In this document: one piece after another, positions 8,752-17,997 of the stretch
How positions within the stretch are numbered: position 1 is the first letter of the stretch
Layout: the number at the start of each line of letters is the position of its first letter
DNA from: Flavobacteriaceae bacterium UBA7302
Lineage (GTDB): Bacteria; Bacteroidota; Bacteroidia; Flavobacteriales; Flavobacteriaceae
Length of the DNA: 64,000 bases
Direction: 5' to 3'
NCBI GenBank assembly: GCA_002471825.1
Contig: DKQS01000007.1
Location: 434,001 to 498,000, forward strand
The notes under the pieces: generated by a model
What the model was told of the DNA's origin: nothing
Seen by the model: only the letters and a program-made list of their open reading frames with translations
Databases searched by the model: none
Translations under genes and position numbers: made by a program

Positions 8752-10335
8752 TTAAATGTTGTCTTTTGATCCTTTTTTGAAAAACTCAATGTAACTATCC
8801 GGGTTCTCGATGATCCCTTTTTCCGAGTACAATTTGATATGGATATTACGATCCTTTGCTTTGATACCGAAGTCTTCTAAAATTTCAATGATGTCATGGT
8901 CTAGGTATTTGGTCTTTCGAACATCTAATTCTAGATAGGAGTCATCAGGAAGGTTGTCCAATTCCTTTAAGATAGCACCCTTGTTAAAAAAGGTTACTTC
9001 TTCAGCCAAAGTCATTTTAATCTTACCGTCATCTACATCTTCACCCTCAATATGAAGGAAGTGTGAGTTTTGGAAACTCTTGATCAGAATGATCACAATA
9101 CCAACAGCCAATCCAAGTCCGATTCCCTTTAAAAGGTCTAGGAAAACAATTCCGAGAACTGTAATGATGAAGGGTAAAAACTGATTCAATCCGTTTTGAT
9201 AAATTCTCTTGAACAGGGTCGGATTCGCAAGTTTGTATCCCACAATAAGCAAGATGGATGCCAGTACTGAAAGCGGAATTTTATTCAATAATTTCGGAAC
9301 CAAAATGATCGAAATCAATAGGAAGAATCCGTGAATAATAGCCGACATTTTGGTGCGTCCTCCAGATTGAATGTTGGCAGAACTTCTTACAATTACCTGG
9401 GTAATTGGCAATCCACCTATCATACCTGAAACGATGTTTCCTGTACCTTGGGCTAATAATTCACGATTGGTCGGAGTTACATTTTTATGTGGGTCTAACT
9501 TATCGGTAGCCTCCACACACAATAAGGTTTCTAAACTTGCTACCAAAGCAATGGTAAAGGCCACAATCCAGATTTCTGGAGAGGTAATCATTTCAAAATT
9601 TGGAAAGCTAAACTGCCCTAAGAAGGAATCAAAGCTATCCGGAACCGGAACGCTCACCAATTGCGATTGATCAATTCCCAAAGTTTCATTGCCTTGTGTT
9701 GCAATGAAGTAAATAATACCGATAATTACGGCAACAAGAGGTCCTTGAATTAGTTGGAAAATCTTTGCTTTTTTCACCAGATAGTTGCTCCATAATAACA
9801 AGATTCCTAACCCGATTACCCCAGTAATGGTAGAACCAATACTGATGTGATTAAACGCTTGAAAAAGCTCGCTAAAAGTGTTTTCTCCATCGATCTGCTG
9901 AAAGGCAAAATCACCTTCTGGATTCACGTCATATCCGAAGAAGTATGGAATCTGCTTCAAGAAAATGATGATACCAATACCTGTTAGCATTCCCTTGATT
10001 ACGGAAGAGGGAAAATAGTAACCGATAATACCAGCTCTTAGTACGCCAAAAAGTAATTGGATAGCGCCACCTAAAACAACGGCAAGTAAAAAGTTTTCGA
10101 AACCACCTAGGCTTCCAATAGCGGTTAGAACGATGGCCGCAAGTCCGGCTGCAGGTCCACTAACCCCAATGTTAGATCCACTTAAGGCTCCAACTATAAT
10201 ACCTCCAACGATTCCTGCAATAAGACCAGAAAACAGAGGGGCTCCACTAGCCAGTGCAATACCCAAACAGAGAGGTAGTGCAACAAAAAATACGACGATA
10301 CTAGCGGGTAAATCGTTTTTTAAATATGTAAACAT
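8752..10335 (-). CDS. SulP-family anion transporter with STAS domain (probable bicarbonate transporter)
   Basis: 527 residues. A transmembrane core of about a dozen helices begins DLPASIVVFFVALPLCLGIA and contains the SulP stretch GISGPAAG-like (NIGVSGPAAGLAAIV) and GMIGGLPITQVIVRSSANI. The C-terminal ~100 residues form a STAS domain (KGAILKELDNLPDDSYLELD, then KTKYLDHDIIEILEDF). The family carries sulfate, bicarbonate or other anions; the adjacent carbonic anhydrase gene favours bicarbonate, as in other SulP-CA pairs. A 7-bp hairpin lies in the leader. Confidence 0.9.
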   Translation of the reverse strand: MFTYLKNDLPASIVVFFVALPLCLGIALASGAPLFSGLIAGIVGGIIVGALSGSNIGVSGPAAGLAAIVLTAIGSLGGFENFLLAVVLGGAIQLLFGVLRAGIIGYYFPSSVIKGMLTGIGIIIFLKQIPYFFGYDVNPEGDFAFQQIDGENTFSELFQAFNHISIGSTITGVIGLGILLLWSNYLVKKAKIFQLIQGPLVAVIIGIIYFIATQGNETLGIDQSQLVSVPVPDSFDSFLGQFSFPNFEMITSPEIWIVAFTIALVASLETLLCVEATDKLDPHKNVTPTNRELLAQGTGNIVSGMIGGLPITQVIVRSSANIQSGGRTKMSAIIHGFFLLISIILVPKLLNKIPLSVLASILLIVGYKLANPTLFKRIYQNGLNQFLPFIITVLGIVFLDLLKGIGLGLAVGIVIILIKSFQNSHFLHIEGEDVDDGKIKMTLAEEVTFFNKGAILKELDNLPDDSYLELDVRKTKYLDHDIIEILEDFGIKAKDRNIHIKLYSEKGIIENPDSYIEFFKKGSKDNI

Positions 10336-10350
10336 AAAGAAGTTGTTATC

Positions 10351-10367
10351 ATCCTACGGAGTAGGAT
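10351..10367 (-). promoter_or_regulatory. Hairpin in the leader of the SulP gene
   Basis: ATCCTAC and GTAGGAT are perfect reverse complements around GGA, 15 bp upstream of the SulP ATG. Just beyond it, 10371-10403 is built of repeated GATT units. It could be an operator or an mRNA leader hairpin; it lacks a minus-strand T-run, so it is not a terminator for the upstream operon. Confidence 0.35.
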
Positions 10368-10414
10368 TTTGATTGATTGAAATTGATTGATTTATTTGTT
10401 GATTGTGCCGAAAG

Positions 10415-10723
10415 TTAGGAAATGCGTTCGGGCGGTGGGGTGGCAAAATCTTCAATGTGATCAGCATACAAAAGAAGCTTGTTGCTGAAAGCTTTATCAG
10501 AGGTCTGAACTAAAAATAAAGGGTTCTTATTGATGTTGTGGTTTATTTTTACGTTTTCTTTGAGTTCTAATTTTTCTTCTGTTTCAGAATCTTCAATATC
10601 CAAATTCAACACAATAGCCGTATCGTCTAATAAATTAAAGGTATGCGAGATGGAGTGTATGCTTTTGATACAGATTAGTAGAAGCATCAAATGCTTCAAA
10701 AAAGAAAATCTCAAAAAAGACAT
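10415..10723 (-). CDS. Small exported hypothetical protein at the tail of the Bat operon
   Basis: 102 residues. The N-terminus (FLRFSFLKHLMLLLICIKSIHS) is signal-peptide- or anchor-like, and the rest is polar and acidic, ending FATPPPERIS, a proline-rich tail found in several small flavobacterial exported proteins. The ATG is only 5 bp after the batE stop codon, so it should be translated from the same message. Function unknown; a link to the envelope role of the Bat proteins is inferred from position only. Confidence 0.65.
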   Translation of the reverse strand: MSFLRFSFLKHLMLLLICIKSIHSISHTFNLLDDTAIVLNLDIEDSETEEKLELKENVKINHNINKNPLFLVQTSDKAFSNKLLLYADHIEDFATPPPERIS

Positions 10724-10728
10724 GTTTC

Positions 10729-11481
10729 TTACAGTTCTTTAAGGTCATCTGCAATAATCCAACCTTGTTTACCGTCTGCGAGAATAATTTTCTTCCAATT
10801 ATCTATGGCGTCAAGTACCATAACTTTTGTTCCTTCATGAATTTCAAAAACTTCTTCGGCATTTAGCGTCGGAGCGCTTCTAATTTCAGTTTTTTCAGCA
10901 AAAATTATAGCTGGTTTATTGTTTTTGGCGTATTGATATTGGTTGTAAGTTATAAAAAATGCCGAAATAAACAACAAAAAACAGCTTGCTGATAAGATAA
11001 AGAACAAACGCTTGGAATTGGAACGTTTTACCAAGTAGTAAAGTAAAAAGAACAAACACCCTAAAAAGGAGAATCCCACCAACAGAAAAGACCATTGGTT
11101 ATAGGTAAGTAATTGTAGGTAATTTTTATTTATTTTTTGAAATAAGGTCTTGGGTAGCTCTTCAATGGTATCAATGGCCAAACGCTTGGCATATACCAAG
11201 TTATTTTTGACTTCCTGGTTGTCGGGATCCAATTGAAGTGCTTTTTCGTAATAATATACACTTGGACCAACTTTATTCAATTTGTAATAGGCATTTCCTA
11301 GGTTGAAGAACAGTTCTGCAGAGACCAAATCTTTTGCTTCAATTTGCTGATAGTATTCAATGGCTTCAACGTATTTACCATCTTTATAGGCAATATTTCC
11401 CTTGCCAAACAAATCATCTGGAGTTTGGGCGCTGATGAACTGCGACAGACAAACAAAAAATAAAATAACAAAACGCTTCAT
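10729..11481 (-). CDS. batE: BatE: TPR and SH3-like membrane protein
   Basis: 250 residues. A signal peptide (ends ISAQ) is followed by two or three tetratricopeptide repeats (AELFFNLGNAYYKLNKV..), two transmembrane helices around 130-170, and a C-terminal bacterial SH3 domain (TKVMVLDAIDNWKKI, QGWI). It is the last classical member of the Bat (Bacteroides aerotolerance) operon and probably helps scaffold the complex at the inner membrane. The start is 1 bp from the batD stop. Confidence 0.9.
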   Translation of the reverse strand: MKRFVILFFVCLSQFISAQTPDDLFGKGNIAYKDGKYVEAIEYYQQIEAKDLVSAELFFNLGNAYYKLNKVGPSVYYYEKALQLDPDNQEVKNNLVYAKRLAIDTIEELPKTLFQKINKNYLQLLTYNQWSFLLVGFSFLGCLFFLLYYLVKRSNSKRLFFILSASCFLLFISAFFITYNQYQYAKNNKPAIIFAEKTEIRSAPTLNAEEVFEIHEGTKVMVLDAIDNWKKIILADGKQGWIIADDLKEL

Positions 11482-11482
11482 A

Positions 11483-13285
11483 TTACAGTTGTTTATCCAA
11501 TTGAATGATTACTTCTTTTGCTCTGTTGTATTCTTCCTTCATTTGCAAGTCCGTTGTCGGGGTATATCTTGCGAAATCTGCATTTTTAAGAACATCAATG
11601 AATTTCGATGAAACTTCTGAGGCAACACCTCGATCGCTTAACAAATCGGCAATTCTTTCCTTGCTAATATCGGCAGTTTCAATGCCTAATTTGGCTTTCA
11701 AATAATTGTGTAGTGCTCTCTGTAATGCTTCATAAAAAGCTTCTTTTTGACCAATGAGTTTGCTGGCTTCCGAAAGGTATTTTCTAGCTAATTTCTCCGC
11801 CTTTCTGAGTTTATTACCACGAACATCCTTGCGTCGTTTTTCCTGTTTGTTAGACAATATAATTCCTGTTGGAATTGCCAAATATGGAACCAATAATAGA
11901 ATGTAATACAAGTTTGAACCGTAGAAATCCTCTTCTTTTGCAGGCTGGAATTCTGTCCGTGTAGCAATAAACTTGAAGTTTTTACTTGAAATTGATCCCG
12001 GATTTGTAATGTTCGGCACCTTTTTGACTTCCGGACTGTTAATGTTATTGTTTGGAGTGGTATTGTTGGAAGTAATATCTTTTCCATCAATCACGTCAAC
12101 AAACAAATCTTGGCTCGTTAGCGTAAAATACTTTTCTTTCTTCGGATCAAAATAGGAGAAGGAAGCATTCGGAATTTTATACTTTCCTCGATACTGAGGG
12201 ACAATTGTATAGGTTTCAGAAATATTTCCGGTCATGGAAGTTCCGGTAATTCGAACATTTTCTTTTCGATTAGGTTGGTATTTCTCCAACTCACTTGGGG
12301 TAACGATTTCAGGGATTTCAAAGAGTTTTAAATTTCCTTTCCCCGAAACAGTTACTTTCAAATCGAAAGACTCGTTGGCTCTTAGGATGTCTTTGCTCAT
12401 CACCACGTTGAAATTGTAATCACCCACAGCACCGGTAAAGTTTTCTGGTTTGCCAATAAGCGGAAGTTCTTTCGGACGGATGATCTTGCGAGGCGAAGCA
12501 AATTCCTTACGCAAGTTCTTTGTGATCACATTTCCAAAGAAATCGGCACGACCTGTTGGAACTCCAATAACAATGTCCATTTTCATTGGATCAATCACTA
12601 AATTGCCCGTTTTGGTAGGAATTAATAAGGCCTTTTGCAATACAATGTATCGGTAATCTTCTCCGTTGTACTTGCCCATTTTAACTGGGTAGCCATTGAT
12701 CTTTATTTCTTGATTCCAAAAACCGTTGTATTGAGGAGCTTCTGTGACCGAAGTATCAAAGACACTCACGTTTTCACTCACATACAAACGATATTCGACA
12801 TAAACACCCTCACCAACATAGGGTCTTGACTTTGAGATTTCGGCTACCAAGTGAATGTTTTGTTGGGCAATGTAATTTGGATCGTTGGGATCTTTGGGTA
12901 TATCTACGGCATCCACTACAATGACTTTCACCATCTTGGAATTGATGGTATCTCCATTAAATTGAATGGAAGCTGGACCGATGATGATTTCACCCTTTCT
13001 TTTTGGTTGCAGGATATAGGTATAGGATTGCGAGAATTTCACTTTCCCATTAATCCAAGACTGACTTACCGACTGACTAGGACCTGCTACAATGCGAAAA
13101 TTCTTGAATTCTGGCGGTTCAAAATTATCAGCTCCTTGTTTGTTTACTGAAAATTCAATTCGAACACGCTGATTTAGGCCTAGTTTGTTCTTACTCACTT
13201 TTACAGATAGCTCAGGTTTCTGAGCCAATACGGTAGCACTAAGTAGAAGGCTAACAAATACAAATATGTTTCTAATTGTACTCAT
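11483..13285 (-). CDS. batD: BatD: large exported beta-domain protein
   Basis: 600 residues with a signal peptide (MSTIRNIFVFVSLLLSATVLA), a series of beta-sandwich segments (opening with VSKNKLGLNQRVRIEFSV, the BatD N-terminal signature), one transmembrane helix near 450, and a helical cytoplasmic tail. Probably a periplasmic partner of the VWA proteins BatA and BatB. An in-frame GTG at 13294 would add three residues; the ATG at 13285 gives the better signal peptide. Confidence 0.9.
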   Translation of the reverse strand: MSTIRNIFVFVSLLLSATVLAQKPELSVKVSKNKLGLNQRVRIEFSVNKQGADNFEPPEFKNFRIVAGPSQSVSQSWINGKVKFSQSYTYILQPKRKGEIIIGPASIQFNGDTINSKMVKVIVVDAVDIPKDPNDPNYIAQQNIHLVAEISKSRPYVGEGVYVEYRLYVSENVSVFDTSVTEAPQYNGFWNQEIKINGYPVKMGKYNGEDYRYIVLQKALLIPTKTGNLVIDPMKMDIVIGVPTGRADFFGNVITKNLRKEFASPRKIIRPKELPLIGKPENFTGAVGDYNFNVVMSKDILRANESFDLKVTVSGKGNLKLFEIPEIVTPSELEKYQPNRKENVRITGTSMTGNISETYTIVPQYRGKYKIPNASFSYFDPKKEKYFTLTSQDLFVDVIDGKDITSNNTTPNNNINSPEVKKVPNITNPGSISSKNFKFIATRTEFQPAKEEDFYGSNLYYILLLVPYLAIPTGIILSNKQEKRRKDVRGNKLRKAEKLARKYLSEASKLIGQKEAFYEALQRALHNYLKAKLGIETADISKERIADLLSDRGVASEVSSKFIDVLKNADFARYTPTTDLQMKEEYNRAKEVIIQLDKQL

Positions 13286-13299
13286 GTAAGGCACCTAAT

Positions 13300-14088
13300 T
13301 TACCAATCTTTTTCTTGTTTGACTTTTCTTCCTTTGGCCTTTTTAGCATTCATTTTCTTTTGGGTTTTTTTCTCCTCATTGTTCAAGCTTTCTAATAGTT
13401 GCTTCATTTGTTGTGGAGACATTTTACCCTTTTGCTGTTTTGGCTTCTGTTTTTGCTTGTCCTTATTTTGCTTAGGATCTTGTTTTTTATCCTTATCGCT
13501 CTTGTCGTCTTTTTTGTCTTTGTTCTTGTCTTTATCCTTTCCTTTGTCGTCTTTTTTATCCTTGTTCTTGTCTTTGTTGTCCTTGTTATTCTTGTTGTTT
13601 TTGTCTTTGTTCTGCTGCTGCTTGTTCTGTTTGTCGAGCAGCTTTTGAGCTACCGCTAAATTATAACGGGTCTCATCATCATTCGGATTGTTACGCAAGG
13701 AATTTTTGTAGGCATTTACGGCACCTTGATAGTCTTTCATTTCCATCAAAGCGTTGCCTTTGTTATGATAGGCTTCTGCTTTGGTCGTTTTATCAGTGGC
13801 CGTTTTTGCTTTTAATTCAAACTGAGGGATTGCCTCTCGGTAATTTTTATTTTGATACAAGGCATTGCCTAAATTGTAAGCGGCTTTTCCATACTGACTG
13901 TTATTATTAAGTGCTTTTTGGTAAGCTACCGAGGCATCTGTATAGTTCTTTTTATTGTATAGTTCATTGCCTTGTCTGACAAACTTTCTCGCTTTGCGCT
14001 GTAGGCTTATCGAATCTTTTTGTGCGTAAACAGAGAAAGAAAGCAGGAACGTAAAAACGAATAGTGGAATCAATTTTAAGTTTTTCAT
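13300..14088 (-). CDS. batC: BatC: exported TPR protein with Lys/Asp-rich tail
   Basis: 262 residues starting at the ATG at 14088, which gives a clean signal peptide (MKNLKLIPLFVFTFLLSFSV); a further-upstream in-frame start would run into batB and is rejected. Three to four TPR units follow (AAYNLGNALYQNKNYREAI; AYHNKGNALMEMKDYQGAV). From about residue 155 there is a long low-complexity stretch almost wholly of K, D, N and Q, then a helical end. The start is 4 bp after the batB stop. TPRs suggest protein-protein contacts within the Bat complex. Confidence 0.9.
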   Translation of the reverse strand: MKNLKLIPLFVFTFLLSFSVYAQKDSISLQRKARKFVRQGNELYNKKNYTDASVAYQKALNNNSQYGKAAYNLGNALYQNKNYREAIPQFELKAKTATDKTTKAEAYHNKGNALMEMKDYQGAVNAYKNSLRNNPNDDETRYNLAVAQKLLDKQNKQQQNKDKNNKNNKDNKDKNKDKKDDKGKDKDKNKDKKDDKSDKDKKQDPKQNKDKQKQKPKQQKGKMSPQQMKQLLESLNNEEKKTQKKMNAKKAKGRKVKQEKDW

Positions 14089-14092
14089 ATTC

Positions 14093-15145
14093 TTATTCTT
14101 TTTTTGCTTCGTTAAACAAATCAATTTTTTGCAACCATTTGGTGCGTTTGTTAAGCATAAACACATCAAATACTAAGAACAATAATCCCAAGCCAACAAA
14201 CCATTGAAACTGGTCTTTGTAATCGGCAAATTGCTTGGTTTCAAATTCGCTTTTTTGTGCATTCGTAATAATTTCTTCAATGATTTTCACCGGGTTGTCT
14301 GTGCGGTTTCCATCAATGTATCGTCCGTTGGCAGCATCCGCAATTCCTTCCAATACTTCTGGTTTTCTTTTAGTGATAACCGTTTCTCCCTTTTTGTTTT
14401 TTTTATATCCAATCATGGAGCCATTCAAACGAATAGGAATGGGGCCTCCTTTTTCAGTTCCCACGCCAATCGTATACACTTTTACACCTTCGTTGGATAA
14501 GTTCAAGGCCATTTGTTTGGTTTCTTCTTGGTGGTCTTCACCATCCGAAATAATGATTAAAAACCGATTGGTTTGCTCGTCATTATTGTAATAGGTTTTG
14601 GCTAATTCCAAGGCTTCGTTAATGGCTGTACCTTGACTCGAAACAATGTCCGGATTCGCATTTTGCAAGAACATATTTGCTGCCGCATGATCGGTAGTAA
14701 TCGGTAGTAAAGGATAAGAATTTCCTGCATAAATGATGACACCTACACGGTCTGAACCTAATTTGTCAATGATTTTTGAGATGATTTGTTTTGATTTTTC
14801 CAATCGATTTGGGGCAATATCCTCGGCCAGCATACTCTTTGATACATCGAGAGCAAAAACAATATCAACCCCTTCCCGTTTTACCGTTTTGAGTTTGGAT
14901 CCCATTTTCGGGTTGACCAATGAAACGATTAAGAAGGATATTCCGATGAGGAAAACAATCAATTTAAAAGCACTTTTTGAAGCCGAGTAGCTTGGCGCCA
15001 ATCGCTTTAACAAATCTGAATTTGAAAACAATTTTTGTTTGCGCTTTTTCCACCAAAACACCAACAGATGAATCACAATCATCACAGGGATGACTGCAAG
15101 CAGATAAAAGTACATCGGTTCTTCTATTTTATAAAGTTCAGACAT
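14093..15145 (-). CDS. batB: BatB: VWA-domain membrane protein
   Basis: 350 residues: two N-terminal transmembrane helices, a von Willebrand A domain with the MIDAS motif DVSKS (in IVFALDVSKSMLAEDI), and a C-terminal transmembrane helix (FVGLGLLFLVFDVFML). Paralogue of BatA. Its ATG shares one base with the batA stop codon, pointing to translational coupling. In this family, metal-dependent VWA domains act with MoxR ATPases and are linked to oxidative and envelope stress resistance. Confidence 0.93.
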   Translation of the reverse strand: MSELYKIEEPMYFYLLAVIPVMIVIHLLVFWWKKRKQKLFSNSDLLKRLAPSYSASKSAFKLIVFLIGISFLIVSLVNPKMGSKLKTVKREGVDIVFALDVSKSMLAEDIAPNRLEKSKQIISKIIDKLGSDRVGVIIYAGNSYPLLPITTDHAAANMFLQNANPDIVSSQGTAINEALELAKTYYNNDEQTNRFLIIISDGEDHQEETKQMALNLSNEGVKVYTIGVGTEKGGPIPIRLNGSMIGYKKNKKGETVITKRKPEVLEGIADAANGRYIDGNRTDNPVKIIEEIITNAQKSEFETKQFADYKDQFQWFVGLGLLFLVFDVFMLNKRTKWLQKIDLFNEAKKE

Positions 15146-16152
15146 TAGATAAAACTTTTAAATAGGGTGTTTCGTAATATAAATTCCAGTCCCAAAAAGG
15201 CCAATGCTAAGAAAATTAAAGGTCTAAAGTTTTCCGTATAGTTGTAATACTTGAACTCTTCGATCTTGGTTTTTTCAAGCTTGTCAATTTCGTCATAAAT
15301 CTCTTTCAACTTGTTGTTGTCAGTAGCTCTAAAATATTCCCCTTCGGTCTCAGCCGCAATTTCTTTTAATAATTCTTCATCAATTTCTACCTGTTGCTTT
15401 CTAAAGTTCAATACGCCAGTTCTTGGATCTTTACTCCAAGGGAAATCTGCCATTCCGTTGGTTCCGATACCGATGGTATATACTTTAATTCCCAATCCTT
15501 TTGCCAATTCAGTAGCCGTTCTCGGATCAATATTTCCAGAGTTATTCACTCCGTCGGTTAACAAGATGATCACCTTACTTTTGGCCTTGCTATCTTTCAA
15601 TCGGTTGACGGCGGATCCAAGTCCCATTCCGATGGCTGTTCCTCCTTCCAACTGTCCCCAGCGCAATTCGAAAATCGTTCGTTTTACGATGCTTTTGTCA
15701 CTGGTAATTGGTGTTTGTGTGAAACTCTCTCCAGCATACACTACAATTCCGATTCGGTCATTAGGTCTTCGATCGATGAACTTGATTGCTACTTCTTTCA
15801 AGGCCTCCAATCGGTTTGGTTTTAAATCTCTTGCCAACATACTGGCCGAAACATCAATGGCCATCACAATATCAATTCCACGATTGGTCTTGGTTCGTTT
15901 GCTAACCGATACGTCGCGTGGCCTAGCCAAGGCAAGAATTACAAACCCGATAGCCAATATTCTCAAGACGTACAGCAAGGGCTTCAATCTTGAAATGAAT
16001 GACTTTTTTACCAAGGATGCTTTGACCGCTGGCATCCGTAATGACGCCGCATCTTTGGATGACATAAAAAAATACCAAACTCCCATGATAGGGAGTAAAA
16101 GCAATAGCCAAAGAAACTCGGGATTTAGAAATTCAAAATTACTCCAGTTCAT
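15145..16152 (-). CDS. batA: BatA: VWA-domain membrane protein
   Basis: 335 residues: N-terminal helices, a VWA domain with MIDAS motif DVSAS (IVMAIDVSASMLARDL), the companion TPITSD and LLTDGVNNSG segments, and a C-terminal helix (RPLIFLALAFLGLEFILR). Overlaps the upstream exported gene by 14 bp and touches batB by 1 bp, so the operon is tightly coupled. Confidence 0.94.
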   Translation of the reverse strand: MNWSNFEFLNPEFLWLLLLLPIMGVWYFFMSSKDAASLRMPAVKASLVKKSFISRLKPLLYVLRILAIGFVILALARPRDVSVSKRTKTNRGIDIVMAIDVSASMLARDLKPNRLEALKEVAIKFIDRRPNDRIGIVVYAGESFTQTPITSDKSIVKRTIFELRWGQLEGGTAIGMGLGSAVNRLKDSKAKSKVIILLTDGVNNSGNIDPRTATELAKGLGIKVYTIGIGTNGMADFPWSKDPRTGVLNFRKQQVEIDEELLKEIAAETEGEYFRATDNNKLKEIYDEIDKLEKTKIEEFKYYNYTENFRPLIFLALAFLGLEFILRNTLFKSFI

Positions 16153-17068
16153 TGTTTTCAGGTTCGGCTTTTTTTACGTTTAGATTTTTAATGACCTCTT
16201 CGGCATCTTTTCGATCTTCTTCAATCTCTACCGCCAATGGTTTCGATTTCGCGAACTTCACAAGGTCGGCCTCTTGGAACAATTCTTTTAATTTTTGAAT
16301 GGTTTCCGTTGAGGTTAATATGGTTTCAGCGTGATGAAAGTCTTTCAACATATCGATGATTTCATCCGATGTTTTTTCGAGTGCTTGAATTTGCAGTTCT
16401 TTTTCAATGTAAGTACGTACAATATCCGTGAGCTCTGAATAGTATTCTTTCACTTTGTTATTTTGCCACAACAGCTTGTCGTCCAACTCCTTCAAATGAT
16501 GCATGGCTTCCTCAATAGGAGGTAATTTACGGTATACCGGTCCGTCTTCCGTTTCTGTTTTTTTCTTACGGAATACAAAGTAGTAAATCCAGAAACCGAT
16601 AATCGCTAGGGCTAACAAACCTAAGTAGATGTATAATTTGAAATCATCGAACACATAAGGTTCGTCCTTGATTGCCTTGATCGGATATTTCTTTACTTGA
16701 GTGGTATCTACCTTCACCGTAGCCACATTTACCAAGATAGAATCGGTCAGAAAAGCCTGATTTCGAATAAAAATTTGTTGCTGTGGAATGTAGAAAGCCC
16801 CGCTGTCAAATCCGGTGATCACATACTTTCTGATCAGCATGTTGTTGATGGTATCTACTTTGGTTGAATCGACAATTTCAAGACCTGGATTCAATTCGAA
16901 TTTCGGAAGAATGACATTTTCTGTTTCGCTAATCGTAAGTTTTGCATTGATTTGTTCACCGATTCGAATGGAACTGGTATTCAAATCAAGCTTCACCTTC
17001 GGATTCTGAGCAAATCCGAGGCTAGAGAAAAGGATGGTCGCAAAAATTAAAACACACTTTTTCATCAC
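16139..17068 (-). CDS. Bat-operon exported protein with one transmembrane helix
   Basis: 309 residues. Signal peptide (MMKKCVLIFATILFSSLGFAQ), a periplasmic beta domain resembling the first domain of BatD (KVKLDLNTSSIRIGEQINA), one helix (YIYLGLLALAIIGFWIYYF), then a basic/acidic helical cytoplasmic region. This is the gene normally found between the DUF58 protein and BatA in Bacteroidota Bat operons. 3 bp gap to the DUF58 gene, 14 bp overlap with batA. Precise role unknown. Confidence 0.85.
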   Translation of the reverse strand: MMKKCVLIFATILFSSLGFAQNPKVKLDLNTSSIRIGEQINAKLTISETENVILPKFELNPGLEIVDSTKVDTINNMLIRKYVITGFDSGAFYIPQQQIFIRNQAFLTDSILVNVATVKVDTTQVKKYPIKAIKDEPYVFDDFKLYIYLGLLALAIIGFWIYYFVFRKKKTETEDGPVYRKLPPIEEAMHHLKELDDKLLWQNNKVKEYYSELTDIVRTYIEKELQIQALEKTSDEIIDMLKDFHHAETILTSTETIQKLKELFQEADLVKFAKSKPLAVEIEEDRKDAEEVIKNLNVKKAEPENNELE

Positions 17069-17071
17069 TCT

Positions 17072-17941
17072 TTATCTTCCTTTGTGTTTAAAATACCCCA
17101 ATAGTTTCTTTACATAGCTCTCGTCAACTCGCGTATTGATCACCCCACATCCACTTCTTTTGAAGCTGGAATGGAATTCATCTACCAACTGTTTGGCGTT
17201 GGTGTAATAGTTAGATCTTACAGCCTTTGATGCTGTGTTGACCAAATGTACTTTTCCGCTTTCAGCATCCAGCATAGGCACCATGCCTAGATTCGGAATT
17301 TCTTCGTCGTATTTATCAAAAACTCGAATTCCAGTGATGTCGTGTTTGTTACCAACCACTTTTAAGGTTTGCTCATAATCACTATCCATAAAATCCGAAA
17401 GCATAAAAACAATGGCTTTCTTTTTCATGACGTTGGATAAAAATTTAAGCGAATGAGCGATATCTGTTTTGGTACTCTTAGGATGAAATTCGATTAATTC
17501 TCGAATGATTCGAAGTACGTGACTTCTTCCTTTTTTAGGCGGAATGAACAACTCGATTTCATCACTAAATAGAATCAATCCCACTTTGTCATTATTCTGA
17601 ATGGCTGAAAAAGATAAAGTCGCGGCAATTTCCGTGATGGTATCTTTTTTGAATTGATGATGGGTTCCAAAATATTCAGATCCTGAAACATCTACCATGA
17701 GCATCATGGTCAATTCGCGCTCTTCTTCAAAAACCTTTACATAGGGCTCGTTATAACGTGCCGTTACGTTCCAGTCAATGGTTCTTACATCATCCCCAAA
17801 TTGATATTTTCGTACTTCAGAGAAGGTCATACCTCTACCTTTGAAGGACGAGTGGTACTCACCTCCAAAAATATGATCAGACAAGCGTCTTGTCTTGATT
17901 TCAATCTTCCGTACTTTTTTTAATATCTCTTTGGTATTCAT
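17072..17941 (-). CDS. DUF58-domain protein of the Bat/MoxR cluster
   Basis: 289 residues, soluble. The family motif FSEVRKYQFGDDVRTIDWN is at about 40-58, and the following region has a VWA-like fold (MLMVDVSGSEYFG). DUF58 proteins work with MoxR AAA+ ATPases and VWA proteins. It follows the moxR gene by 56 bp on the same strand. Confidence 0.92.
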   Translation of the reverse strand: MNTKEILKKVRKIEIKTRRLSDHIFGGEYHSSFKGRGMTFSEVRKYQFGDDVRTIDWNVTARYNEPYVKVFEEERELTMMLMVDVSGSEYFGTHHQFKKDTITEIAATLSFSAIQNNDKVGLILFSDEIELFIPPKKGRSHVLRIIRELIEFHPKSTKTDIAHSLKFLSNVMKKKAIVFMLSDFMDSDYEQTLKVVGNKHDITGIRVFDKYDEEIPNLGMVPMLDAESGKVHLVNTASKAVRSNYYTNAKQLVDEFHSSFKRSGCGVINTRVDESYVKKLLGYFKHKGR

Positions 17942-17997
17942 TTGTTGAGCTTAAGGCGATTCGCGGTTGGCTAGTTCTAAAATCCTAAGAGTTATTT

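Noticed and set aside
13319..13659. Leu/Phe/Ser-rich open frames opposite batC
   Set aside because: They mirror the Lys/Asp codon repeats of BatC and look like membrane proteins only by composition.
14089..14169. Upstream extended start for BatC
   Set aside because: It overlaps batB by 77 bp and destroys the signal peptide; the ATG at 14088 fits.
15311..16183. 290-codon open frame opposite batA
   Set aside because: It is the complementary strand of a well-supported VWA gene, with Ser/Ile-rich composition and no family motif.
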